Shown here: one piece after another, positions 26,770 through 34,634 of the stretch | How positions within the stretch are numbered: position 1 is the stretch's first letter | Layout of the letters: each line of letters starts with the position of its first letter | Assembly (NCBI GenBank): GCA_035545895.1 | Contig: DASZXJ010000030.1 | Span: 21,719 to 85,718 of the forward strand | Origin: DASZXJ01 sp035545895 | GTDB taxonomy: Bacteria; Planctomycetota; Phycisphaerae; Tepidisphaerales; Tepidisphaeraceae | DNA length: 64,000 bases | Direction of reading: 5' to 3' | Program-made: the position numbers and the translations under genes | Notes under the pieces: generated by a model | Told to the model about the DNA's origin: nothing | What the model saw: the letters and a program-made list of their open reading frames with translations, nothing else | The model's database searches: none

Positions 26770-26987
26770 ATGAAGGACTGCCACATTAACATCTTCTACA
26801 GCAAAGAGGATAAGGGGTATATCGCGGATATTTCGGATTTTTCTTCTTGTTCAGCATTCGGAAGCACGCCACAGGAAGCGCTGAAGCAGGTTCAGATTGC
26901 CAAAACTGGTTGAAAGCAGCGCGGTCGGCTCGGAAACGTATCCCCGCGCCGCGGTATCATCCGGCGATCTATCAAACTGCCTCCTGA
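26770..26987 (+). pseudogene. hicB: HicB-family antitoxin, frameshifted
   Basis: The first 47 codons read a normal HicB-type fold (HINIFYSKEDKGYIADISDF, then SAFGSTPQEALKQVQIAK) and stop at TGA 26911. From 26907 the +1 frame continues the expected family ending: W-L-K-A-A-R, then RIPAPRYHPAIYQTAS, to TGA 26985. A single missing base near 26902-26906 explains the break. The intact gene would have encoded about 72 residues. HicB proteins normally neutralise HicA mRNA interferases; no hicA is visible, so this is an orphan that decayed. Sequencing error at this run of A bases cannot be excluded. Confidence 0.72.
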
Positions 26988-27008
26988 TATTTTCACGGAA
27001 ATAGCGCA

Positions 27009-27992
27009 ATGAAATATCGTCCCTTCGGCCGTACGGGTTGGAATGTTTCCGAGGTTTCCTTCGGCGCGTGGGCTATTGGTGGTTCCTGGGGAACTGTCGA
27101 TGATTCCAACTCACTCGCTGCCATGAATAAGGCGATCGATTGCGGGATGAACCTCATCGATACCGCCGATGTCTATGGCGATGGGCGCAGCGAGCGATTG
27201 ATCGCCCAGCTTAAGCGAGACCGCTCGCGCGATGCGATTCACGTCATCACCAAAGCGGGTCGAAGGCTTAGCCCGCACAATGCGGATGGATATAACCGGG
27301 AAAATCTGACCGCATTCATCGAGCGTAGTCTCAAGAATCTGGCAACGGATTGCCTTGAACTCGTGCAGCTTCATTGCCCGCCTTGGGAGGTCTATTACCG
27401 CCCGGAAGTGTTTGGCGTGCTCGATGATCTCGTCAAGCAGGGCAAGATTCGATTCTATGGCGTGAGTGTTGAAAAGGTTGAAGAAGCGATCAAAGCCATT
27501 GAGTATCCCAATGTCCAATCTGTTCAGATCATCTTCAACATGTTCCGTCATCGACCGGCTGAGTTGTTTTTTGAACAGGCGAAGAAACGAAAGGTCGGGA
27601 TTTTGGCGCGTGTGCCGCTCGCCAGCGGCATGCTGTCGGGAAAGATGTCAATGCAGTCGCAGTTCGCCAAGGACGATCATCGCAATTTTAACCGTCATGG
27701 CGAGGAGTTTGACGTCGGCGAGACATTCAGCGGAGTGGACTACGCAACCGGTCTCAAAGCTGTCGAAGAGTTGAAACCTCTGGCGCCCGACGGCGCGACG
27801 ATGGCGCAACTGGCGCTGCGATGGATACTCATGTTCGATGCCGTAAGCTGCGCGATTCCCGGTGCAAAGAATCCTGAGCAAGCCCAAGCCAATGCCAAAT
27901 CTTCCGATCTGCCGACTCTTGGCGAAACCGTAATGTCGAAGGTTGAGCAGGTTTACAACCAGCAAATTCGAGCGCAAGTGCACCCCAGATGA
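27009..27992 (+). CDS. Aldo/keto reductase
   Basis: The 327-residue (alpha/beta)8-barrel oxidoreductase starts MKYRPFGRTGWNVSEVSFG, typical of the AKR family. The catalytic tetrad is visible as Asp and Tyr in IDTADVYGDGRSE, Lys in VITKAGRR and His in VQLHCPP. C-terminal VSCAIPGAKNPEQAQANA binds the NADPH phosphate side. It resembles the YghZ/Tas-like subgroup; the physiological substrate is not evident. nadB follows 54 bases later. Confidence 0.92.
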   Translation: MKYRPFGRTGWNVSEVSFGAWAIGGSWGTVDDSNSLAAMNKAIDCGMNLIDTADVYGDGRSERLIAQLKRDRSRDAIHVITKAGRRLSPHNADGYNRENLTAFIERSLKNLATDCLELVQLHCPPWEVYYRPEVFGVLDDLVKQGKIRFYGVSVEKVEEAIKAIEYPNVQSVQIIFNMFRHRPAELFFEQAKKRKVGILARVPLASGMLSGKMSMQSQFAKDDHRNFNRHGEEFDVGETFSGVDYATGLKAVEELKPLAPDGATMAQLALRWILMFDAVSCAIPGAKNPEQAQANAKSSDLPTLGETVMSKVEQVYNQQIRAQVHPR

Positions 27993-28046
27993 TAAATCGG
28001 TCGAAATTGCGCGAATGGCAATTCGAGCCATATAATCACGCTCGGC

Positions 28047-29717
28047 ATGTTCGATCCTTTAACTCAGCGACGCTACCTCATCCCATTTCGGGCTGCTCGT
28101 TTGCCACAGCGGGTGACGGATGTGCTCGTTATTGGCGGCGGCGTGGCGGGGCTTCGTGCTGCCATTGCTGCGGCCGAGCAGGGGGCGGAAGTTCTGCTGC
28201 TCACTAAAGATACCGTTGAACAATCCAACACGTGGTACGCACAGGGTGGCATCGCTGCGGTCCTTCAGCCACTCGATTCAGTCGAGGCTCATGTCCGAGA
28301 CACTGAGGAGGTCGGTGTGGGATTGTGCGATGAGAAGGCCGTCCGCATCGTGGTGGAAGAAGGGCCCAAACGGGTGCTTGAACTTCTGACCTGGGGCGCT
28401 CATTTCGACAAGCAGTTAGGCAACCCGCATGACCTGGCCTTTGGTCTGGAAGGCGGACACAGCTACGCGCGAATCCTTCATGCATATGGCGATGCCACCG
28501 GTAAAGAGCTGGCTCAGACGCTGATCAACAAGTTGCGGAGTTTCGAAACCATTCGAGTATCCGAGAACACGTTTGCCATTGACCTCATTTCCGACGAGGG
28601 GCGATGCGTTGGCGTGCTGGCGCTGATCGATGGCGCGATTCATGTCATCTGGGCGCGGCGCACGATCCTGGCCAGCGGTGGCGCGGGACAGCTTTATCGC
28701 GAATCGACCAATCCCAAGATCGCGACGGCCGATGGTCATGCCATGGCATGGCGCGCCGGCGCTTCGCTGGCGGATATGGAGATGGTGCAATTCCATCCCA
28801 CCACGCTTTACGTGGCCGGTTCCAGTCGTGCACTAATCACCGAAGCCGTTCGCGGCGAAGGCGCGCACCTGGTCGATAAGAACGGCCACCGCTTCATGCC
28901 CGATTATCATCCGATGGCTGAGCTGGCGCCGCGCGACATTGTCAGCCGGGCGATTGTCGAACAGATTCGCAAGACCAACTTCACGCACGTTTTTCTCGAT
29001 GTACGGCATCTGCAAACCGATAAGTTCCGCGAGCGGTTTCCACAACTCGCCCGCTTGTGCGATCAGTTCGAAATCGATGTTGCCAAAGATCTGATCCCGA
29101 TTCATCCGGCGACACATTACATGATCGGCGGTGTCGAGGCGGATGAAGCGGGACGAACCAGTCTGTCCGGGTTATATGCGGTCGGCGAAGCCAGTTGCTC
29201 CGGCCTGCATGGCGCTAACCGGCTCGCCAGCAACTCATTGCTCGAAGGACTTGTTTTCGGCGCTCGAGCGGGCGTCGATGCCGCTATCGCAACCCGAACC
29301 AACGGTTTTAAGTTTCCACAAAACCTCGAACATAAGATCGCGCCATCCGACAAAACCGAACTGGACATCGTGGACGTTCGCAATTCCCTGCGAAGCGTGA
29401 TGTGGCGCAATGTGGGCATCGAGCGTACGGCCGAACGGCTGACCGAGACACGCGAGATCATCGCTTTTTGGAGTCGCTACGTCATGGACAAGACATTTGG
29501 TCCTGCCGAAGTCGGCGTGAGCGGCGCGGTTGCCGGCTGGGAACTTCAGAACATGCTCAGCGCTTGTTTTCTCATTGCGACCGCCGCGGATACGCGTGCC
29601 GAGTCTCGTGGCGCCCATTATCGCCTGGATTATCCACAGCGCGATGATTCACGATGGCGATTGCATTTATGCTGGCAGCGGCCGATGCAGTCGCCGCTCG
29701 CCAAGCCGGTCAGTTAG
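28047..29717 (+). CDS. nadB: L-aspartate oxidase
   Basis: The 556-residue flavoenzyme makes iminoaspartate, the first step of de novo NAD synthesis. The FAD-binding start VLVIGGGVAGLRAAIAAAEQ, substrate-loop residues in WYAQGGIAAVL and GGHSYARILHAYGDATG are present, along with HPATHYMIGGVEADEAG and GEASCSGLHGANRLASNSLL. The Glu of the capping-domain motif TLYVAG-region FHPTTLY fits NadB rather than the fumarate reductase flavoprotein. nadA and nadC are not nearby. Its last 8 bases overlap the convergent GNAT gene. Confidence 0.94.
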   Translation: MFDPLTQRRYLIPFRAARLPQRVTDVLVIGGGVAGLRAAIAAAEQGAEVLLLTKDTVEQSNTWYAQGGIAAVLQPLDSVEAHVRDTEEVGVGLCDEKAVRIVVEEGPKRVLELLTWGAHFDKQLGNPHDLAFGLEGGHSYARILHAYGDATGKELAQTLINKLRSFETIRVSENTFAIDLISDEGRCVGVLALIDGAIHVIWARRTILASGGAGQLYRESTNPKIATADGHAMAWRAGASLADMEMVQFHPTTLYVAGSSRALITEAVRGEGAHLVDKNGHRFMPDYHPMAELAPRDIVSRAIVEQIRKTNFTHVFLDVRHLQTDKFRERFPQLARLCDQFEIDVAKDLIPIHPATHYMIGGVEADEAGRTSLSGLYAVGEASCSGLHGANRLASNSLLEGLVFGARAGVDAAIATRTNGFKFPQNLEHKIAPSDKTELDIVDVRNSLRSVMWRNVGIERTAERLTETREIIAFWSRYVMDKTFGPAEVGVSGAVAGWELQNMLSACFLIATAADTRAESRGAHYRLDYPQRDDSRWRLHLCWQRPMQSPLAKPVS

Positions 29718-30861
29718 TTGCTCTTTCTTTCTGCAATGTGACGTTATGGATCGGCCAGCTGCGCGCGCCAAATTCACTCTTGTATCGCGGCGACCCGCGA
29801 AGCATGTCGAAGCATTTCATGCCTTCCGTAATTGAGTGTTGCAGTGCGAGTCCCATGAGTACGATTCCCGGACTGAATGCCGAGAACTTGGCATCATGGC
29901 CGATTGTCCAGAGCATGGGTCCGCTGGCGCTGCGCAGGCAGATCAGTCCCGCGGCATATTCGCCGTTGAGACGCAGTTCATAAACGCGCAGCCGTTTCCA
30001 CGCGACCAGTTCGGCGCCCGTATGTTTGAACATCGGCTTAAACGTCCAGCGTGCTTTCAACCCCTTGTTTCCGCCGGCGCGCTGAACCAGTTCAAGTGTC
30101 CGTTCGCAAGCCTGTTGAACGTCATCCTGAGTTTCGGAGATTGCCAGTTCCGCGCCCGCCTTGGTCTGGGCATTGCGGAGCTTGCGTCGTAATTCCTTGC
30201 GGTCGCGCGCGTCCAGAGTCGCCAGATATTCTTCCCAGCTTCCTGGAAGAGTGACCCGGCAGACCTGTTCGGATGGTACGCTCTGGACCGTAAACCGTGC
30301 CTCGGCGGCGGCGACCTGCAAGGCTGTTTGATCCATGCATTCCGGCCGACAATTGTGAATGACCAGGCGATTCACATCAATTCCCGGCAAATGGTTCATC
30401 GCATAAAAAAGTGATTTCCACGCGGCAAATGAATCTTCGACTGATATCAACGGATCAAGATAATCGCTGAGAATCGATCCCGGTGTATGCAGTATTCCGT
30501 GCGCATCGATTCGCACGGGCAAAGTGCCGACCAGTTGTCCGCCACGCCAAAGAGTCAGTAGGCGGAATCGCCGGGCGCGAAGAAACGGCTTGGCGAGTTC
30601 AAACTGCCAGGCGGGCGTGTGAAAGGCGCTGGCTTTTGGGTTGCTTTGACAAAGCTGGTTCCATGACTCAATCACCTGCGGATCTTCCGGCCAGCTTTCG
30701 TGCCAGTGAGCAACCAGGCCATCGGTTGCGGCGAATCGGCGCGGTTGCAAACTCGCTTTCCAATGACTGAATATCAGTGTCGGATGAGGTACTGCTATTC
30801 CCAGATGCGATAGCTTCTCAGTCAGGTGCATGGAATCTCCCTTGACCAAGAAGTACCTCAT
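29710..30861 (-). CDS. GNAT-fold acyltransferase (BioF2/CelD-like)
   Basis: The 383-residue protein has the fold known from CelD/BcsL-type and FemAB-like proteins. An N-terminal GNAT half (SAFHTPAWQFELAKPFL, GGQLVGTLPVRIDA) precedes a C-terminal acetyltransferase half (DARDRKELRRKLRNAQTKAG, NGEYAAGLICLRSASGPML, FSPGIVLMGLALQHSITEGM, FDMLRGSPRYKSEFG). Members of this group are often encoded with exopolysaccharide genes, but none adjoins here. No signal peptide is visible. A start at 30861 is used; ATG 30831 is possible. Confidence 0.75.
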   Translation of the reverse strand: MRYFLVKGDSMHLTEKLSHLGIAVPHPTLIFSHWKASLQPRRFAATDGLVAHWHESWPEDPQVIESWNQLCQSNPKASAFHTPAWQFELAKPFLRARRFRLLTLWRGGQLVGTLPVRIDAHGILHTPGSILSDYLDPLISVEDSFAAWKSLFYAMNHLPGIDVNRLVIHNCRPECMDQTALQVAAAEARFTVQSVPSEQVCRVTLPGSWEEYLATLDARDRKELRRKLRNAQTKAGAELAISETQDDVQQACERTLELVQRAGGNKGLKARWTFKPMFKHTGAELVAWKRLRVYELRLNGEYAAGLICLRSASGPMLWTIGHDAKFSAFSPGIVLMGLALQHSITEGMKCFDMLRGSPRYKSEFGARSWPIHNVTLQKERATN

Positions 30862-31013
30862 GGGATTCGCAAAGACAGAAACGTATATATTCGGACCTCG
30901 CTGAAACCGTGATTGCGAATCGGCATATTCCGACTCTGCCGACTTTGCCGCTTGAAGCAGTGGTAGTCGGCTGGTTTAGCCCGTATAGTGCGGCTGGCGG
31001 AATGGAACAGCAC

Positions 31014-32315
31014 ATGAGCGACCCGTCCAAATCCCGATCGCGCGCCACGTATTCGCGAGCCATGCATCGCGAGCGACAACATCAGTCCGCTCATGCCGAA
31101 GGCGAGGAAGCCCGTCCACAGCGAATCATTGAACATCCGCTCGTCCCGCGCAAACCGGGCGAGTTGATCTCCACCCAGCCGGCGCTGGCTGAGATGATCG
31201 ACCACCTTCGCCAACAAAAGAGCTTCGCCTACGACAGCGAGTTCATCGGTGAACTGAGTTATCATCCGCGGCTATGTCTGCTGCAGGTCGCGTCGATCGA
31301 GCGAATTGGCTTGATCGACCCGCTGGCTCCCATTGATCTGGCTCCTTTCTGGGAATTGCTCGCCGACGGGTCGATCCAGAAGATTCTGCATGCCGGTGAG
31401 CAGGACATCGAGCCGGTGCATCGACTGATCGGTCGGCCCGCCGCCAATATCTTTGATACGCAAATCATTGCCGGTTTCGTCGGCTTGGCGTATCCGATCG
31501 GACTGAGCAAGCTGATTCACGAGTTGATCGGAACCAAGCTCGGGAAAGGGCTGACCTTTACACATTGGGATCAGCGTCCTCTATCGCCTCAGCAACTCGC
31601 CTACGCGGCGGATGATGTACGTTACCTTCCCGCAGCGGCTGCTTTGCTGCAGCAAAGTCTGACCGCTTTGAAGCACCAGGACTGGGCCGCAGAAGAATGC
31701 AATTCACTTTGCGATCCCAAGCGATATGAATTCAATCCCGACACAGCGTTCACGCGAATCCGCGGCGCCGGATCGCTGCCGCCACAGCAGCTTGCGGTGT
31801 TGCGGGAACTGACGATCTGGCGAGATTCAGCCGCCCTTGAACATGATCTTCCGCCAAGAGCATTCTTGAAGGACGAGATACTGCTCGATATGGCGCGCTC
31901 GCCAATCAAGGATGTCAGAAAACTCGAGCGCGTTCGTGGTTTGCCCCGGCCCGTCGAACTGGCGCACGGCGCAGCCATTGTTGAAGCAACCTTGCGCAGT
32001 CTGGCGATTTCACCAGCCGATCGTCCCATGACGCGCCACATCGATCCGACTCCACCCGAGCGCTTTGCCGCTGATGCGCTCTATGGGCTCCTTTCGGTTG
32101 TCTGTTCGGGCCGGGGAATTGATCCAGCGCTGGTCGCCAGCCGTCAGGACATCGGCGAGCTATACAAGGCGCTCAAGGAAAATTCGGAAATGCCCGACCT
32201 GCGCGTTCTCAAAGGCTGGCGAGCACAAGCGTGTGGGAATGAACTGCTCGATGTCTTCAACGGCAAACGCAAAGTCCATCTGGAATGGATCGATGGAGGG
32301 CTGAAAATCTCCTGA
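31014..32315 (+). CDS. rnd: Ribonuclease D
   Basis: The 433-residue 3'-5' exoribonuclease trims tRNA and small RNA ends. DEDDy residues are visible in FAYDSEFIGE (Exo I), HAGEQDIEPVHRLIG (Exo II) and AYAADDVRYLPAAAALL (Exo III with Tyr). HRDC domain: ELTIWRDSAALEHDLPPRAF and VRKLERVRGLPRP. The N-terminal 35 residues are charged and probably disordered. ATG 31014 is chosen; ATG 31002 and a GTG at 30909 are in frame but read sequence without family resemblance. Confidence 0.9.
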   Translation: MSDPSKSRSRATYSRAMHRERQHQSAHAEGEEARPQRIIEHPLVPRKPGELISTQPALAEMIDHLRQQKSFAYDSEFIGELSYHPRLCLLQVASIERIGLIDPLAPIDLAPFWELLADGSIQKILHAGEQDIEPVHRLIGRPAANIFDTQIIAGFVGLAYPIGLSKLIHELIGTKLGKGLTFTHWDQRPLSPQQLAYAADDVRYLPAAAALLQQSLTALKHQDWAAEECNSLCDPKRYEFNPDTAFTRIRGAGSLPPQQLAVLRELTIWRDSAALEHDLPPRAFLKDEILLDMARSPIKDVRKLERVRGLPRPVELAHGAAIVEATLRSLAISPADRPMTRHIDPTPPERFAADALYGLLSVVCSGRGIDPALVASRQDIGELYKALKENSEMPDLRVLKGWRAQACGNELLDVFNGKRKVHLEWIDGGLKIS

Positions 32316-32346
32316 TCGTTCGCCTATCATGTTGTGAGGTTCAATC

Positions 32347-32568
32347 GTGCCGATTTACGAATACACCTGCGAAAAGTGCAACGAGCATTTTGAAAAGCTC
32401 GTGCGTTCAATCCAAAACGCCGAAACGGTTTCCTGCCCCAAGTGCGGCTCGACGAAGACCGTCCGATCTTTAAGCGTCTTTTCGGTTGGCGCTGAACAAA
32501 ACAAAGGTCAATCATCGCCCGGCGGTTGCGGTCGCTGCGGCGGACCGGGACCTTGCGCCATGGGTTGA
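32347..32568 (+). CDS. FmdB-family zinc-ribbon protein
   Basis: The 73-residue protein starts MPIYEYTCEKC with a zinc ribbon formed by Cys8/Cys11 and Cys30/Cys33 (SCPKCGS). A Gly/Cys-rich tail (PGGCGRCGGPGPC) follows. The start is GTG 32347 with GAGG about 9 bases upstream. FmdB-type proteins were first tied to formamidase operons as putative regulators, but most are widespread and unassigned. It follows rnd by 31 bases on the same strand. Confidence 0.88.
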   Translation: MPIYEYTCEKCNEHFEKLVRSIQNAETVSCPKCGSTKTVRSLSVFSVGAEQNKGQSSPGGCGRCGGPGPCAMG

Positions 32569-32704
32569 GCGGCGCTGGTGCGCATTCCCCGGCCGCTTGC
32601 GGCTTAACGCAACGGTGATCGCCCAGCGTCGCGCGAATGTGTTTCAAAATGCGCAATTCATCGCGAATTCCTGAGATTTTCCTGCTGTCCGAGTTGATCG
32701 AGTT

Positions 32705-32742
32705 CTAAAACAAGAAAGGCCGACGTCTTTCGACGCCGGCCT
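32705..32742 (-). terminator. Intrinsic terminator of the flagellin gene
   Basis: Reading on the minus strand, a stem AGGCCGGCGTC / GACGTCGGCCT with a GAAA loop (32717-32742) is followed by TTCTTGTTTT. It lies 26 bases after the flagellin stop. The stem has one C/A mismatch. Confidence 0.85.
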
Positions 32743-32768
32743 CCCTGGGTTCATCCTGCTATCGAGGG

Positions 32769-34172
32769 TTAACGGCCAAGCAGGGCAAGAACTTGTTGAG
32801 GCGAGGAGTTGGCCTGCGCCAAAACAGAGGTTGTGGCCTGAACCAAAATCTGTGAACGCGTCAGTGCCGCGGTTTCCGACGCGAAGTCGGCATCACGGAT
32901 GGCGCTTTCGCTTGCAGTGACATTTTCCAACGCGACCTGCAGGCTGTTGACGTTGGTATCGAGCACGTCTTTCTGCAATGCACCGAGACGGCCGCGCAAT
33001 GTGGCAACTTGGCCAATCGCTTCGGTGATGATCTTCTGGGCCTGGATGGCATTTCCACTCAGGAGCGAATTCTGCCCGCCGCTGCCCAGACTGGACAGGA
33101 ATCCGGTGATATTGTCGCCTAGCTTGGTTGTGGCAACCGAGCCGACGCCGATCTGGATTTGCCCCTGGCGATTGACCTGCGAGCCAATCTGGAATCGTGC
33201 GCCGCCGCCGGTGATCGTAAAGCTGGTCGTGCCGGTTGCGGTGTTCTGGGCAAAATCCTTGTCGAGCGTGAGGTTGACATCCAGGTCGCCGCTGCGAACC
33301 GAAGCGACCAGTCCATGAACTTCCGCCTGCGAGCCGTTGATGTTCACGGTCGCATCGTCGCCATAGGTTTTTCCGTTGGCGAAGGTTCCGTTGATCGTCT
33401 TGATGCTGACGAACTGGTCGGAACCATAGTTGGTGGTGGTGAAGCGGAGCGTGCCACCGCTGACAATGGAACTGACGCCTGTAGCGCCCGCCAATTGGTT
33501 GACGGCAAACGAGATTGAGCTGGTCGCCGTGCCCGAAGCGAACGAAAGCTGTTCGGTTCCAGCATTGCCCGCCACTTCGATGGTCACCGGGCCCGATGCG
33601 GTAGTCCCGGTGAAATCGACTTCGCCGACCTTGGCACTGGCGATGACCTGCACGGTGATCGTCTGGTAGCCGTTATCGGGAAGTTTTGCGGAGTTGATCT
33701 GGAAGGAATCGATCGCCGTGCTCGCCACACCGCTGGTGGTGTAGTCGAGCCCGCCGTTCAACAGCTTCACGCCGTTGAACTGCGTGGTGTTGGCGATGCG
33801 GTTCACGCTATTGAGAATTGCATCAACCTGAAGCTGGTTGGCTTCGATTTCCTGACGGGACAACGCGCCGCTGTTGGCGGCTTCGTTGGTCAGGCCCTGC
33901 AATTCAAGCAGGACGGAAGACACTTCGCTGAGCGCGCCTTCAGCGGTATTGATGACGTTGCCGGCGCGTGTGGAATTGTCGATCGCCTGGTTAATGCCGG
34001 TGATTTCGCTACGAAGGGTTTCGCTGGCGATAAGTCCGGCCGGTGCATCCTTGCCTGAGTTGATCTTCAGGCCCGTCGATAAACGTTGCAGACGTAAAGC
34101 CAAGTCTGAATTGTTTTTGTTCAATTGGGTGATTGCGCCCAATGAAGCGATGTTTGTGTTAATCCGACTCAT
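32769..34172 (-). CDS. fliC: Flagellin
   Basis: The 467-residue flagellin has conserved D0/D1 ends. The N-terminal part includes SRINTNIASLGAITQLNKN and LQRLSTGLKINSGKDAPAGL; the C-terminal part includes SAIRDADFASETAALTRSQI and VLAQANSSPQQVLALLGR. The variable middle (about 150-350) is Thr/Ser/Gly-rich and surface-exposed in the filament, a typical place for O-glycans. ATG 34172 has GGAGG six bases before it, so the in-frame ATG at 34184 is not needed. The leader holds several GGA triplets near the ribosome site, compatible with CsrA control as for other flagellins, but this is only suggestive. No other flagellar structural gene is in the window. Confidence 0.95.
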   Translation of the reverse strand: MSRINTNIASLGAITQLNKNNSDLALRLQRLSTGLKINSGKDAPAGLIASETLRSEITGINQAIDNSTRAGNVINTAEGALSEVSSVLLELQGLTNEAANSGALSRQEIEANQLQVDAILNSVNRIANTTQFNGVKLLNGGLDYTTSGVASTAIDSFQINSAKLPDNGYQTITVQVIASAKVGEVDFTGTTASGPVTIEVAGNAGTEQLSFASGTATSSISFAVNQLAGATGVSSIVSGGTLRFTTTNYGSDQFVSIKTINGTFANGKTYGDDATVNINGSQAEVHGLVASVRSGDLDVNLTLDKDFAQNTATGTTSFTITGGGARFQIGSQVNRQGQIQIGVGSVATTKLGDNITGFLSSLGSGGQNSLLSGNAIQAQKIITEAIGQVATLRGRLGALQKDVLDTNVNSLQVALENVTASESAIRDADFASETAALTRSQILVQATTSVLAQANSSPQQVLALLGR

Positions 34173-34634
34173 TGTATCCTCCATGATACTTGATGAACCC
34201 GCGGCGGATGTCCGTATCCACCGAAACGGTCACTTGGTTTTTTGAACTCGTCGATCACCCTGGAATGCGGCAAGGGTCTTAGCAGGACGATTGGCCGCTG
34301 GCCTCAGATTGATCGGACAAAACAGGAGATACCGAGCCGGTGCTCCGCGCCGGCGGATGAAGTGAAGTGCTTGGGTGGGCAACCTCCCTGTTGATGGTCT
34401 TGAGATCCCGGGCGAATCCGTTCGCTCGCGAGGCTTTTTCGCCGCACCCTACTTCGGACAGGCATTGGCGCAAACTTTAGCAGACCAGGGCGCAATTTCT
34501 GTGGCGCTTCAGATTGCCGATAATAACATTGTCAAATTGGAATGGACCCATCTGGCGCAATTTTTGCGCGTTAGCGGCTTTAATCAGGCCAAGGTTGCCA
34601 GTCCGGGGTCCGGTCGAATAGATTGGCGGGTCCA
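34173..34634 (+). other. Divergent intergenic region with a structured element upstream of pheT
   Basis: Three stems are visible: 34336-34354 (GCCGGTGC/GCGCCGGC); 34409-34428 (CGGGCGAA/TTCGCTCG, loop TCCG) followed by CGAGGCTTTTT; and a closing pair 34373-34380 with 34441-34449. Stems one and two contain a U-G wobble only if read from the plus strand, where the minus strand would have A-C mismatches, so a plus-strand leader RNA ahead of pheT is more likely. The second stem plus T-run could be an attenuator. It matches no riboswitch or T-box that I know. Confidence 0.5.

Noticed and set aside
34173..34634. Cyclic-di-GMP riboswitch or T-box in the flagellin-pheT gap
   Set aside because: The GGCAAACC/GCAAAGCC core of the GEMM-I riboswitch and the T-box specifier and antiterminator motifs are absent; only generic stems are present.
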